From Oscillospiraceae bacterium (lineage in GTDB: Bacteria > Bacillota > Clostridia > Saccharofermentanales > Saccharofermentanaceae): a stretch of 64,000 nucleotides of DNA. Where the stretch lies: the NCBI GenBank assembly GCA_902788505.1, contig CADAKH010000008.1, positions 16,870 through 80,869 on the forward strand, in the 5' to 3' direction. A program made the position numbers and the translations under genes. Positions 27,225 to 34,551 of this stretch are shown in pieces (position 1 is the stretch's first letter; each line of letters begins with the position of its first letter). The notes beneath the pieces are model-generated. The model was not told the DNA's origin. It made no database searches and saw only the letters and a list, made by a program, of their open reading frames with translations.

Positions 27225-27929
27225 ATGAGGGGAATCGTTTTCGACATAGATGACACGCTCTACTGTAGACAGGATATGCTCGTTCAGGCGGCAGAGAGCG
27301 TTATTGGAGTTAAAGTCAGAGACTGGCGTGAATTCATAAGCATTTTCTACGAGAAGAGCGACATCAACATGGCAGCGCTCGAATCAGGAGAGATCTCCAC
27401 CAGGGACATAAACGGCTGGCGCTACAATGAGACATTCAGAATACTGGGTCTCCCCTTTAAGCCCGAAGACGGGTGCCTCTCGGCTGATGCATATCTTGAG
27501 CTTCAGAGCCACATGTTCTTAAGTGATGACATGAAGAAGGCATTGGACAGATTTGCTTCAGATCCTGAATTCAAGCTCGCGATACTTACAGCAGGCGAAT
27601 CAAAGCACCAGTGGCACAAAGTAGACATGCTCGGCCTTGATAAATGGTTCGACCGCGCAAATATTCTCGTTACCGGCGACACGGGCTTCTCGAAGCCTGA
27701 CATAAGATTATGCAGGATAATAGAAGACAATCTTGATCTTAAGCCCGGAGAACTTTGGATGATCGGTGACAATTACGACAAGGACATCACGGGAGCATTG
27801 GATTCAGGCTGGCATTCCATATGGATCAACAGAAGAAATCTTCCAAAGCCGGAAAGACTTCCCGACTATGAGGTCCTTACGGATAAAGAACTAACGGATC
27901 TTCTGCTTACGGATTTTTATAAGAATTAG
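27225..27929 (+). CDS. HAD-superfamily hydrolase
   Basis: 234 residues from ATG 27225, six bases after GGAG; a TTG one codon earlier is less well spaced. Motif I is FDIDDTLY, motif II is in LTAGES, the lysine of motif III is in FSKPDI, and motif IV reads MIGDNYDKDITGA. The cap of about 70 residues after motif I is helical (C1 type), as in phosphoglycolate-phosphatase-like enzymes. The substrate cannot be told. TATAAT at 27181-27186 is a likely -10. Its stop overlaps that of the converging radical SAM gene and no terminator separates them. Confidence 0.9.
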   Translation: MRGIVFDIDDTLYCRQDMLVQAAESVIGVKVRDWREFISIFYEKSDINMAALESGEISTRDINGWRYNETFRILGLPFKPEDGCLSADAYLELQSHMFLSDDMKKALDRFASDPEFKLAILTAGESKHQWHKVDMLGLDKWFDRANILVTGDTGFSKPDIRLCRIIEDNLDLKPGELWMIGDNYDKDITGALDSGWHSIWINRRNLPKPERLPDYEVLTDKELTDLLLTDFYKN

Positions 27930-28996
27930 GCTTTTACTGCAAAGAAATCAGCGAATTCCTTGGCATTATACTCGTAGAGCTCGTCGCCGAGTCTGTCGGC
28001 AACTTCAATTATCGTGCGTTCATACGTGCACTGTAGAGGAGATACTTTATCCGCGCTGCCGGTATTCATGCGGTTAGCACATCCGCAGGAATTCGTGCAT
28101 CTGCTCTTAAGGTCACATTCCTTGCATGTCTCAGGAGTATTGCTCTTAGCTGCGATCTTAGCCATGCGTTCTTTATCGAGTCCCTCGAAAACATTACCCA
28201 TGTAATACTCTTCGTCGTTTATAAAAGATGTGCACGGATAGATGTTGCCGTCGGGAGTTACAGAAAGCTGTCTTACGCCAAGATGGCAGTGCTCTGCAGG
28301 ATTCTTACCGTTAACACACTCTCTTATCTTGTTGACAAGCGGAGTGACATAATGCTTTCTTCCTGCCTTGAATTCATCTCTTAAGAAATCAGCTACCTTA
28401 TTGATCTCAACTTTATATACTTCAAGATCTTCGTCAGTCCATGAGACATTCTTGCCGTATGCCATGACAGTCGACACATCCCTGAAACCCAACGAAAGAA
28501 GATACTTTACGGAGTCGCATAAAACGCCGCATGCCTTGGGGTCGAGCGTCAGCATAGCCATAGTGTTCGGAAGATAGGACAGGATGAGTTTTGCCTTCTT
28601 CTCAAGAATTTCTGCAGTTGAACTTCCGTCAGGAAAACGTCTTGAAATGTCCTGACCTTTGCCGTCAAAAGAAAGTCCGATCTTCATGTTGACTGCCTTG
28701 GCTCTTTTTAAGAATTCCTCATCAATGAGAGTTCCGTTCGTGGTCATCTTGCAGGCGAAAGGAATGCCTGTCTCAGAAGTCTTCTTTTCGCAATAATCGA
28801 GAGCCTCATAGATGAGGTCTTTCTTTAACAGAGGCTCGCCTCCGAAAAAGCAAAAGCCCGCTTTGTTTCCTTTGGAATAAGCGAGGTCTATAGTCTTATA
28901 TAATGTCTCCAAAGACATGTCCCGGGGAGTCTTTTCTCTAAGGCAGTAACTGCATGCCATGTTGCAGTTCTCTGTAAGATGGACCGTAAAATTCAT
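27926..28996 (-). CDS. SPASM-domain radical SAM enzyme, candidate peptide maturase
   Basis: 356 residues. The radical SAM cluster ligands are Cys11, Cys15 and Cys18 (CNMACSYC), with the SAM motif FFGGEPLL. The C-terminal SPASM pattern is complete: Cys237, then Gly250-x4-Cys255, Cys291-x2-Cys294-x5-Cys300-x3-Cys304, and Cys323, enough for two extra iron-sulfur clusters. SPASM proteins modify peptides or protein side chains (sactipeptides, ranthipeptides, sulfatase maturation). Six bases upstream ends a small lipoprotein-like gene with a paralogue behind it; its ribosome site lies within that gene, implying coupled translation. These two peptides are the obvious candidate substrates; the reaction is unknown. 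Confidence 0.85.
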   Translation of the reverse strand: MNFTVHLTENCNMACSYCLREKTPRDMSLETLYKTIDLAYSKGNKAGFCFFGGEPLLKKDLIYEALDYCEKKTSETGIPFACKMTTNGTLIDEEFLKRAKAVNMKIGLSFDGKGQDISRRFPDGSSTAEILEKKAKLILSYLPNTMAMLTLDPKACGVLCDSVKYLLSLGFRDVSTVMAYGKNVSWTDEDLEVYKVEINKVADFLRDEFKAGRKHYVTPLVNKIRECVNGKNPAEHCHLGVRQLSVTPDGNIYPCTSFINDEEYYMGNVFEGLDKERMAKIAAKSNTPETCKECDLKSRCTNSCGCANRMNTGSADKVSPLQCTYERTIIEVADRLGDELYEYNAKEFADFFAVKA

Positions 28997-29002
28997 GTCA
29001 GA

Positions 29003-29209
29003 TCATTCCTCTGCTTCAGTTTCTTCAACCGCTTCGGTCTCAGCTGTCTGTGCAGCGCCTCCAAGCTGTACTTCGGTCTCGACAATATCCATACCGCCTG
29101 CAATCTGAGGTCCGCATGCAGTACCGAACAAAGCAGTTGCTCCAATAAGAGTTGCAATGCCGACAGCATACAAAGGCTTCTTATAATCATGTTTAGGATT
29201 TATCTTCAT
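29003..29209 (-). CDS. Small lipoprotein-like peptide A, candidate radical SAM substrate
   Basis: 68 residues after a strong GGGGGGAG site. Residues 1-34 (MKINPKHDYKKPLYAVG, a hydrophobic run, then FGTACGP with Cys32) form a basic N terminus, membrane segment and possible lipobox, although Gly rather than Leu is at -3. They differ from peptide B at only four of 34 positions. The remainder is acidic and repetitive: IVETEVQLGGAAQTAETEA, ending EETEAEE. The conserved leader with a variable tail, and the gene's position directly before a SPASM radical SAM enzyme, suggest a precursor peptide. A simple lipoprotein is the alternative. Confidence 0.6.
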   Translation of the reverse strand: MKINPKHDYKKPLYAVGIATLIGATALFGTACGPQIAGGMDIVETEVQLGGAAQTAETEAVEETEAEE

Positions 29210-29245
29210 ACTCTTCTCCCCCCTATTAAATAAATCAGATATGGA

Positions 29246-29536
29246 TCAAGTCTCCGGCTCACATACTGTTTCACCGCCGGCAAGCTCAACATCTGTAGGA
29301 TCTGTCTCAACAACTGCCACATCACCGTCAAGCTCAACATAACCGGGATCTATCGTCTCTTCACCCGCAAGCTCGATCTCTGGTTCTGAAGGCTTTGAGT
29401 CTCTGTTGCTCTTTGTTCTTCCGGCAGAATCTTTCGGACCGCAGGCCGTACCGAATAAAGCTGTTGCACCGATAAGAGTTACAACGCCGATAGCATATAA
29501 AGGTTTTTTATAATCGTGCTTAGGATCGATCTTCAT
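29246..29536 (-). CDS. Small lipoprotein-like peptide B with repeated VELAG motifs
   Basis: 96 residues from ATG 29536, eight bases after AAAGGAG; an upstream in-frame start would lie inside that site. Residues 1-34 are nearly the same as peptide A, with Cys32 in FGTACGP. The tail has three imperfect repeats: EIELAGEE...DPG, YVELDGDV...DPT and DVELAGGE...EPE, each about 15-18 residues; peptide A has one related unit, EVQLGG. A second cysteine is at 92. Repeated short motifs behind a conserved leader are a common feature of multi-core modified peptides. It lies 36 bases before peptide A in the same direction. Confidence 0.6.
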   Translation of the reverse strand: MKIDPKHDYKKPLYAIGVVTLIGATALFGTACGPKDSAGRTKSNRDSKPSEPEIELAGEETIDPGYVELDGDVAVVETDPTDVELAGGETVCEPET

Positions 29537-29663
29537 TTTTATGTCTCCTTTAATCAATCATAACATCTTTGGTTTTTCACCGGAAATCCGGCACCTTTTA
29601 ATCTATATACAGATAAGGAAAAAGAATTGTTGCATCGGATTTTATTTTTTTTATGGAAGTTAC

Positions 29664-30530
29664 TTACCTGGAACCATTATATCCGACTCCATATGTGTCC
29701 GTGTAATAATCGATCCTTTTAGAAGCATTGAAAACGGGCTCATATATGTTCTTGTCAGGATCGATACCAACGAGTGAACATACTGCCCGGTTTGCTCTTA
29801 CCGTAAGGTCTTTCTCGCGTTCTTTAGGCTTGAGATCCATATCGGGATATATCGGCTCACCCACATGAAGTGTGAAAACCGCGATCTGACGGAATATGTT
29901 TTTACGAATCCAGTTTGGTTCACGGTAAGAGAAGCCCAAAGGAATAACAGGCTTGTTGTTGCTTACGGCGATCATTGACGCGCCGCGCTTAAAAGGACGG
30001 ATGGGCTGATAGTATTCCCACATTGAACCTTCAGCATAGATGTGAAGCCAGCCGTGATCTTCACAAAGAAGACCGCTGAGCGTTTTCAGAAATGCTTTCT
30101 GGCCGGCAACGTTTTTTTCAGGGATAGGAATACCTCCGACAAGACGTATCAGCGTACCGTTCTCACCGTTGATGTTTTTGTCCCATGCAAGAAGATTGGA
30201 TCTATAAGGTCGTATGGCTTTCATCACGGCAAGATAATCCCACATGTGAACATGGTTACAGACCGAGATAATGCCGTCATCAAGAACGTCTTTATATTTC
30301 TTGATGTTTTCGCGGCCTTCGATCTTAAGGCCAAGACGTATCGTCGCAACCGGAAAAACAAACACATTTAGAATGATGCGGACCATCTTCTGCTTGAATC
30401 TGAACCAGCCTGACTTATCGATATAAGGATACGAGGAATCAAAAACATACCCGCGGTCCTTATGGATCTTCAGGTAATGTTTGTCTGTTATCTCTGTATA
30501 CGGAAATCGGTTTGTCTTCGGATCAAACAT
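29664..30530 (-). CDS. PlsC-like lysophospholipid acyltransferase
   Basis: 288 residues from ATG 30530. The acyltransferase motif I HVHMWD (H-x4-D) is intact at about 94; motif III is EGSM instead of the usual EGTR, and motif IV is PVIPLGF. The first 50 residues form an unusual N-terminal extension before a hydrophobic segment (about 50-66). The family adds a second acyl chain to lysophosphatidate. It lies 127 bases upstream of peptide B in the same direction without a terminator, so it may be co-transcribed with the radical SAM locus. The replaced Arg in motif III makes the exact substrate uncertain. Confidence 0.8.
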   Translation of the reverse strand: MFDPKTNRFPYTEITDKHYLKIHKDRGYVFDSSYPYIDKSGWFRFKQKMVRIILNVFVFPVATIRLGLKIEGRENIKKYKDVLDDGIISVCNHVHMWDYLAVMKAIRPYRSNLLAWDKNINGENGTLIRLVGGIPIPEKNVAGQKAFLKTLSGLLCEDHGWLHIYAEGSMWEYYQPIRPFKRGASMIAVSNNKPVIPLGFSYREPNWIRKNIFRQIAVFTLHVGEPIYPDMDLKPKEREKDLTVRANRAVCSLVGIDPDKNIYEPVFNASKRIDYYTDTYGVGYNGSR

Positions 30531-30573
30531 AGTCACTCTTTCAGGTTCAGATCATAGTCTGTTTATAAAATTG

Positions 30574-30582
30574 ATTATATCA
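30574..30582 (-). promoter_or_regulatory. Extended -10 promoter upstream of the acyltransferase gene
   Basis: TGATATAAT on the minus strand is an extended -10 with perfect TATAAT, 44 bases before the start codon and after the terminator of the neighbouring peptide gene. Confidence 0.5.
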
Positions 30583-30600
30583 TTTGTTTCCGAAGTGCCC

Positions 30601-30645
30601 TAAAACAAACAACGGCAGATCACTCAAGCGTCTGATCTGCCGTTG
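30601..30645 (-). terminator. Terminator of the double-glycine peptide gene
   Basis: A perfect 13-base-pair hairpin: CAACGGCAGATCA (30610-30622) with its complement at 30633-30645 and a 10-base loop. The minus strand continues TTTGTTTTAG. It makes the peptide gene a one-gene unit. Confidence 0.85.
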
Positions 30646-30662
30646 AATTGAAGTTACTGCTG

Positions 30663-30995
30663 TCACGGAAGAGGGATAGCGATCTTTGGTCCTTTAATCA
30701 ATTTCTGTTTGGCAATCTCTCTTGCCTCATCATATGTAATGGGATGGCCATTATAAAAATATTCATTGTCGCTGACAGGATGAGTGACGCAGGTAATGCC
30801 GATCGTTTCCCATGCTTTGCTCACTTTATCAGAACAGTCATTCCAGTTGAACGTAGCCTCAAAGCTGTTAAAATCTCCGTCCATAAGTCCATTCTTATGA
30901 AGAAATTCACTGTCATTTACGACCTCACCGATAACTCCGCCGCTTACGATTTCGAGATCTTTCATATCGAGATCTTTCATTTTTTTGTTTTTCAT
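30663..30995 (-). CDS. 110-residue peptide with double-glycine leader
   Basis: Start ATG 30995 seven bases after AAGGAGG. The N terminus MKNKKMKDLDMKDLEIVSGG is a classic double-glycine leader of the bacteriocin type (LEIVSGG, Gly19-Gly20), with a small duplication of MKDL. The predicted mature part (21-110) has two cysteines (54 and 69), aromatic residues around FNWNDC and YFYNG, and a hydrophobic Pro-rich end, KIAIPLP. At 90 residues it is long for a bacteriocin. No C39 peptidase/ABC exporter or immunity gene is adjacent. It could be a secreted signalling or antimicrobial peptide, or a modified-peptide precursor. I do not recognise the mature part. Confidence 0.65.
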   Translation of the reverse strand: MKNKKMKDLDMKDLEIVSGGVIGEVVNDSEFLHKNGLMDGDFNSFEATFNWNDCSDKVSKAWETIGITCVTHPVSDNEYFYNGHPITYDEAREIAKQKLIKGPKIAIPLP

Positions 30996-31055
30996 GTTGA
31001 AGCCTCCTTGTTTGATGTTTTTATGTTATAGCTTCATTATCACGGTCCGCGGAAA

Positions 31056-31079
31056 GCCGGACAATCAGTAATGTCCGGC
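31056..31079. other. Hairpin upstream of the double-glycine peptide gene
   Basis: GCCGGACA (31056-31063) pairs perfectly with TGTCCGGC (31072-31079) around an 8-base loop, followed on the plus strand by CTTTTT. As a terminator it would face the plus strand, where no gene ends. On the minus strand it overlaps a possible -35 (TTGTCC) with GATAAT 17 bases on, so it may instead be an operator or leader element. Confidence 0.45.
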
Positions 31080-31127
31080 CTTTTTGTCGGTTAAGCAACA
31101 AATACAGGGTTTACTGTTGCAGAACAT

Positions 31128-31155
31128 AAAAAAGGACCCGGTTTGATCCGGGTCC
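31128..31155 (-). terminator. Terminator of glnA
   Basis: On the minus strand GGACCCGG (31155-31148) and CCGGGTCC (31141-31134) form a perfect 8-base-pair stem around 6 bases and are followed by TTTTTT. Confidence 0.9.
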
Positions 31156-31180
31156 CGAGTGTGTTTTTGTTGTGATCAGT

Positions 31181-32605
31181 TTAGAGATCGTAATACATCT
31201 CATACTCCATAGGTGTAGGCATCGAGATGTGACGGCCCAAGTCCTTTCTTCTGTTTGCGATCCAGAGATTTATAAGTTCGATCGGGAAAACGCCGCCTGC
31301 TGTAAGGAAGTCGTGATCCTTTTCGAGTGCTTTAAGAGCAGAACCCAGTGACTTGGGAAGACCCTTGATCTTTTTCTTGTCTTCTTCGGAAAGATTGAAA
31401 AGGTTAAAGTCATAAGGGCCATAGCCTTCAGCTTCGGGGTCGATCTTATTCTTAATACCGTCCAGACCTGCCATGAGGATTGCAGCATAGCAATAGTAAG
31501 GATTGCATGTGGCATCAGGATTTCGAAGTTCGAACCTTTTCTTGTCAGGAGTCTTGGCGTATGCGGGGATACGGATCACAGCGCTTCTGTTAGCGGTAGC
31601 ATAACCGATCGTGACAGGCGCTTCAAAGCCAGGAAGAAGTCTCTTGTAAGAGTTGGTTGAAGGATTTGAGAATGCACAGATCGCAGAAACATGCTTTAAG
31701 ACTCCGCCAATGAAATAAAGAGCAGTCTGTGACAGGCCCGAGTATCCGTTCTCATCGTAGAAAACAGGCTTTCCGTCCTTGAACATAAGCATGTGGACAT
31801 GCATGCCTGAACCAGCTTCACCATAAACGGGCTTCGGCATGAATGTAGCGGTCTTTCCTTCTGCTACAGCCTCATTCTTGACGATGTACTTGGTAAGCAT
31901 CGTCTTATCTGCCATCTCAGTCATGGTACCGAATTCAACTTCGATCTCCATCTGCGCGGAACCTACTTCGTGATGGTGATACTTGACCTTGATGCCCTGG
32001 TTCTCCATGAGCATTGCAACACGGCTTCTGAAGTCATAAGCGACATCCTGAGGAGGAGCGATATGGTATCCGCCCTGATGAGGAGTCTGGAAACCTAAAC
32101 TTCCGATCTCGCCTGAATTCCAGAACGCTTCATCACCGTCAATGGTAAAGCCGGAACTGTTTGGTTTGTTGGCGAATGTGACCTCATCGAAAACATAGAA
32201 CTCGAATTCAGGTCCCAAAAGGAACTGGTCAGCAACGCCCGTTTCCTTCATGTATTCTTCTGCTCGCTTACTGACGTTTCTGGGTTCCTGGTTAAAAGGA
32301 ATGTTCCCGTCTTTTCCGATGATGCGTACGTCACCGATCATGGAGAGAGTCTTGATCTCGCAGAAATCATCGATAGCGGCACTTGAGAGATCAGGAATAA
32401 ATACCATGTCACTCTTCTCGACGGGTGCAAAACCATAATTGCTGCCGTCAAAACCTATGCCTTCTGTCATGATAGATTCAGTGAATCTTTCTGCCGGGAT
32501 CGTCAGATGATGCCATCTTCCGTTGAGATCTATCATCCTGAAATCGATCATCTTGATGTCATTCTCGTCGATGTAGATCCTCGCTTCCTCAAAGTTACTC
32601 AGCAT
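31181..32605 (-). CDS. glnA: Glutamine synthetase, type I
   Basis: 474 residues from ATG 32605, eight bases after GGAGG; a GTG three codons upstream is too close to that site. The N-terminal beta-grasp domain (about 1-105, GIGFDGSNYGF) and the catalytic barrel with GPEFEFYVFD, PHQGGYHIAPP, GSGMHVHM, the NPSTNSYKRL signature and TANRSAVIRIP are present. It makes glutamine from glutamate, ammonia and ATP. It appears to be monocistronic with its own terminator. The leader contains a long hairpin (32631-32675). No glnR or glnK is nearby. Confidence 0.97.
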   Translation of the reverse strand: MLSNFEEARIYIDENDIKMIDFRMIDLNGRWHHLTIPAERFTESIMTEGIGFDGSNYGFAPVEKSDMVFIPDLSSAAIDDFCEIKTLSMIGDVRIIGKDGNIPFNQEPRNVSKRAEEYMKETGVADQFLLGPEFEFYVFDEVTFANKPNSSGFTIDGDEAFWNSGEIGSLGFQTPHQGGYHIAPPQDVAYDFRSRVAMLMENQGIKVKYHHHEVGSAQMEIEVEFGTMTEMADKTMLTKYIVKNEAVAEGKTATFMPKPVYGEAGSGMHVHMLMFKDGKPVFYDENGYSGLSQTALYFIGGVLKHVSAICAFSNPSTNSYKRLLPGFEAPVTIGYATANRSAVIRIPAYAKTPDKKRFELRNPDATCNPYYCYAAILMAGLDGIKNKIDPEAEGYGPYDFNLFNLSEEDKKKIKGLPKSLGSALKALEKDHDFLTAGGVFPIELINLWIANRRKDLGRHISMPTPMEYEMYYDL

Positions 32606-32630
32606 ATATTCCACCTCCGCAAAAGTAAGA

Positions 32631-32675
32631 TAAGCGCTGACCTGAAGTAATATTGCACGTCCAGGTCAACGCTTA
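32631..32675 (-). other. Long hairpin in the glnA leader
   Basis: TAAGCGCTGACCTG (32631-32644) pairs with CAGGTCAACGCTTA (32662-32675) with a single mismatch around a 17-base loop. It lies between the probable promoter (32685-32693) and the glnA ribosome site, so it is at or near the 5' end of the mRNA. A regulatory or stabilising RNA element is likely; I cannot match it to a named riboswitch. Confidence 0.55.
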
Positions 32676-32684
32676 ACTAATAAA

Positions 32685-32693
32685 ATCATAGCA
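32685..32693 (-). promoter_or_regulatory. Extended -10 promoter of glnA
   Basis: TGCTATGAT on the minus strand is an extended -10. It lies just upstream of the leader hairpin. No good -35 box is visible. Confidence 0.45.
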
Positions 32694-32785
32694 CAGGGAA
32701 TATCAAATAAAATTGTTAAAACTGGGGCAAAACGCCCTTTTTTCCATATCAAAAGGGACAATCTGCACAAGCGGGATAGTTATCT

Positions 32786-33097
32786 TTACTTCCTCTTGAA
32801 GACCATCTTCATACTGTCTTTGCCTTCGCCGACTGTATAAGTCATTTTATTGCCGTGGACCTCCGGCGATACCAAAACAAAATCTCCCAACATATTGAAA
32901 TCATATGTATTGTCACCTGTCTGCTCCACAGTAAAAGTCATCGTTACCGGCTTTTTCATTAACGATGCTTCGCATGTATATTCAGCTGTAGTTCCGTTCA
33001 CCACATACTGCTCGGATACTCCCAGATCCTTAAGTTCAGAAGAGGAAACCTTCGTTCCGTCACTCTCATATTCTTCAACGAGGACCCATGGAAGAGC
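32786..33097 (-). pseudogene. 3' remnant of a lipocalin-like secreted protein gene
   Basis: The frame from 33097 (just after an in-frame TGA at 33100-33098) to the stop at 32786 reads as a continuous beta-rich domain: ALPWVLVEEYESDGTKVSS, YVVNGTTAEYTCEAS, then FTVEQTGDNTYDF and GNKMTYTVGEGKD. This is the kind of domain found at the C terminus of small clostridial lipoproteins. There is no ATG, GTG or TTG with a ribosome site in its first 30 codons, no signal peptide and no room upstream, since the larA promoter region begins there. A 72-residue protein from the GTG at 33004 is possible but would split the domain. Confidence 0.5.
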
Positions 33098-33108
33098 TCA
33101 AAAGTTCA

Positions 33109-33143
33109 CCGAAAATCAGTAAAATTAACGATTTTCGGCTTTT
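33109..33143. terminator. Hairpin between the lipocalin remnant and larA
   Basis: CCGAAAATC (33109-33117) pairs perfectly with GATTTTCGG (33130-33138) around 12 bases and is followed by CTTTT on the plus strand. It looks like an intrinsic terminator facing right, just upstream of the larA promoter, although no plus-strand gene precedes it. Confidence 0.45.
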
Positions 33144-33157
33144 AGGCATATATCTCC

Positions 33158-33185
33158 TTGTGAATAGCGGTTATCAAGGTAAAAT
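33158..33185 (+). promoter_or_regulatory. Promoter of larA
   Basis: TTGTGA (33158-33163) and TAAAAT (33180-33185) are 16 bases apart, 32 bases before the start codon. Confidence 0.5.
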
Positions 33186-33217
33186 AGAAAAATCTTATAT
33201 TTATTTTGGAGCGGCAT

Positions 33218-34471
33218 ATGAAGGTAGAATTCGGCTACGGCAAAGGCGTACAGACAGTAGATATCCCCGATAAGAATCTCGATCAGATCCTTGTAGCAAA
33301 TGAGATCGAGCATGAAAGACGCGGCCCTGATGCCGTTGTTTATGCGCTCGAAAACCCTATCGGATCTCCCCGTCTCAAAGACCTTGTAAAACCGGGTCAG
33401 AAGATCTGCATCATCACAAGTGACATCTCAAGACCGATACCGAGTTTTGACGTAATCCCCTCCATACTTGATGAGCTCTATCTAGCCGGATGCAAAAAAG
33501 AAGATATCTTTGTCGTTTTCGCATTGGGCTCACACAGACCCCACACCGAAGAAGAAAAGAAAAAGCTTGTCGGCGAGCGTGTATACAGCGAAGTAAGATG
33601 CATCGATTCAGATCCTTCCGACTGCATTCATATGGGAGATACTTCAAGAGGAACTCCCGTTGATATTACAAGAAGCGTTGCAGAAGCTGATTTCAGGATC
33701 GGCGTAGGCAACATCGAGTTCCACTATTTTGCAGGTTACTCAGGCGGTGCCAAGGCCCTCATGCCCGGCGTATCAACACCTTCCGCCATCCAGGCAAACC
33801 ACCGCATGATGATCGATGAGAAAGCATGCGCAGGCAATCTCAACGGCAACCCGATCAGAGCAGACATCGAAGAGTCAGAGACATTCTGCCATCTCTCGTT
33901 CATCGTTAATCCTATCCTTGACGAACATAAACACATCGTTTACTGCGTTGCAGGCGACGTTACAAAGGCTCACAGAGCAGGGTGCAGCTATCTCGATAAG
34001 ATGTACAGAAAGCCGCTCAAGAGAAGAGCCGATATAGTATTGGTCTCTCAAGGAGGCGCGCCCAAGGATGCTAACCTTTATCAGACACAGAAAGCTTTGG
34101 ACAACTCCAAGTATGCAGTAGCTGACGGCGGTACGATAATCGTTATCGGCGCTTGCAACGAAGGTTTGGGAAGTGCCAAGTTCGAGGAATGGCTCACTAC
34201 TGCCAATACACCGGACGAACTCATCGAGAGAGTCGGAAGGGATTTCCAGCTGGGCGGACATAAAGCTGCAGCCATCGCAATGGTATTAAAGCATGCGAAG
34301 ATCGTTCTCATCTCCGAGATGGATGACGACTTCGTAAGAAGCATCTTCCTTGAGCCCATGCATTCTGCACAGGAAGCATTCGATGAAGCATACGCAAGAT
34401 ATGGAGAAGACTGCTCTGTCATCTGCATGCCTTTTGGCGGTGCCACACTTCCGATGCCGCCTGTAGACTGA
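33218..34471 (+). CDS. larA: LarA-family nickel-pincer lactate racemase
   Basis: 417 residues from ATG 33218, six bases after GGAG. Family blocks are clear: TSDISRPIPS, GSHRPHTEEE, the cofactor-binding EFHYFAGYSGGAKALMPG with the lysine that tethers the pincer nucleotide, and the following ANHRMM histidine. LarA interconverts D- and L-lactate or related 2-hydroxyacids. The cofactor needs LarB, LarC and LarE, none of which is in the window, and no lactate permease or dehydrogenase is adjacent. Many relatives act on other 2-hydroxyacids, so the substrate is uncertain. Confidence 0.88.
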   Translation: MKVEFGYGKGVQTVDIPDKNLDQILVANEIEHERRGPDAVVYALENPIGSPRLKDLVKPGQKICIITSDISRPIPSFDVIPSILDELYLAGCKKEDIFVVFALGSHRPHTEEEKKKLVGERVYSEVRCIDSDPSDCIHMGDTSRGTPVDITRSVAEADFRIGVGNIEFHYFAGYSGGAKALMPGVSTPSAIQANHRMMIDEKACAGNLNGNPIRADIEESETFCHLSFIVNPILDEHKHIVYCVAGDVTKAHRAGCSYLDKMYRKPLKRRADIVLVSQGGAPKDANLYQTQKALDNSKYAVADGGTIIVIGACNEGLGSAKFEEWLTTANTPDELIERVGRDFQLGGHKAAAIAMVLKHAKIVLISEMDDDFVRSIFLEPMHSAQEAFDEAYARYGEDCSVICMPFGGATLPMPPVD

Positions 34472-34482
34472 GAATTCACTAA

Positions 34483-34517
34483 TTTATAACTAAATTCTTT
34501 TCAGGTTTAGTTATAAA
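34483..34517. terminator. AT-rich hairpin between larA and the PAP2 gene
   Basis: TTTATAACTAAA (34483-34494) pairs perfectly with TTTAGTTATAAA (34506-34517) around 11 bases. It lies 12 bases after the larA stop. There is no T tract, and the right arm contains a possible -10 (TATAAA) for the next gene. Confidence 0.5.
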
Positions 34518-34551
34518 ATCCGTAATAGAGATATTTGAATAGGGGATAAAT

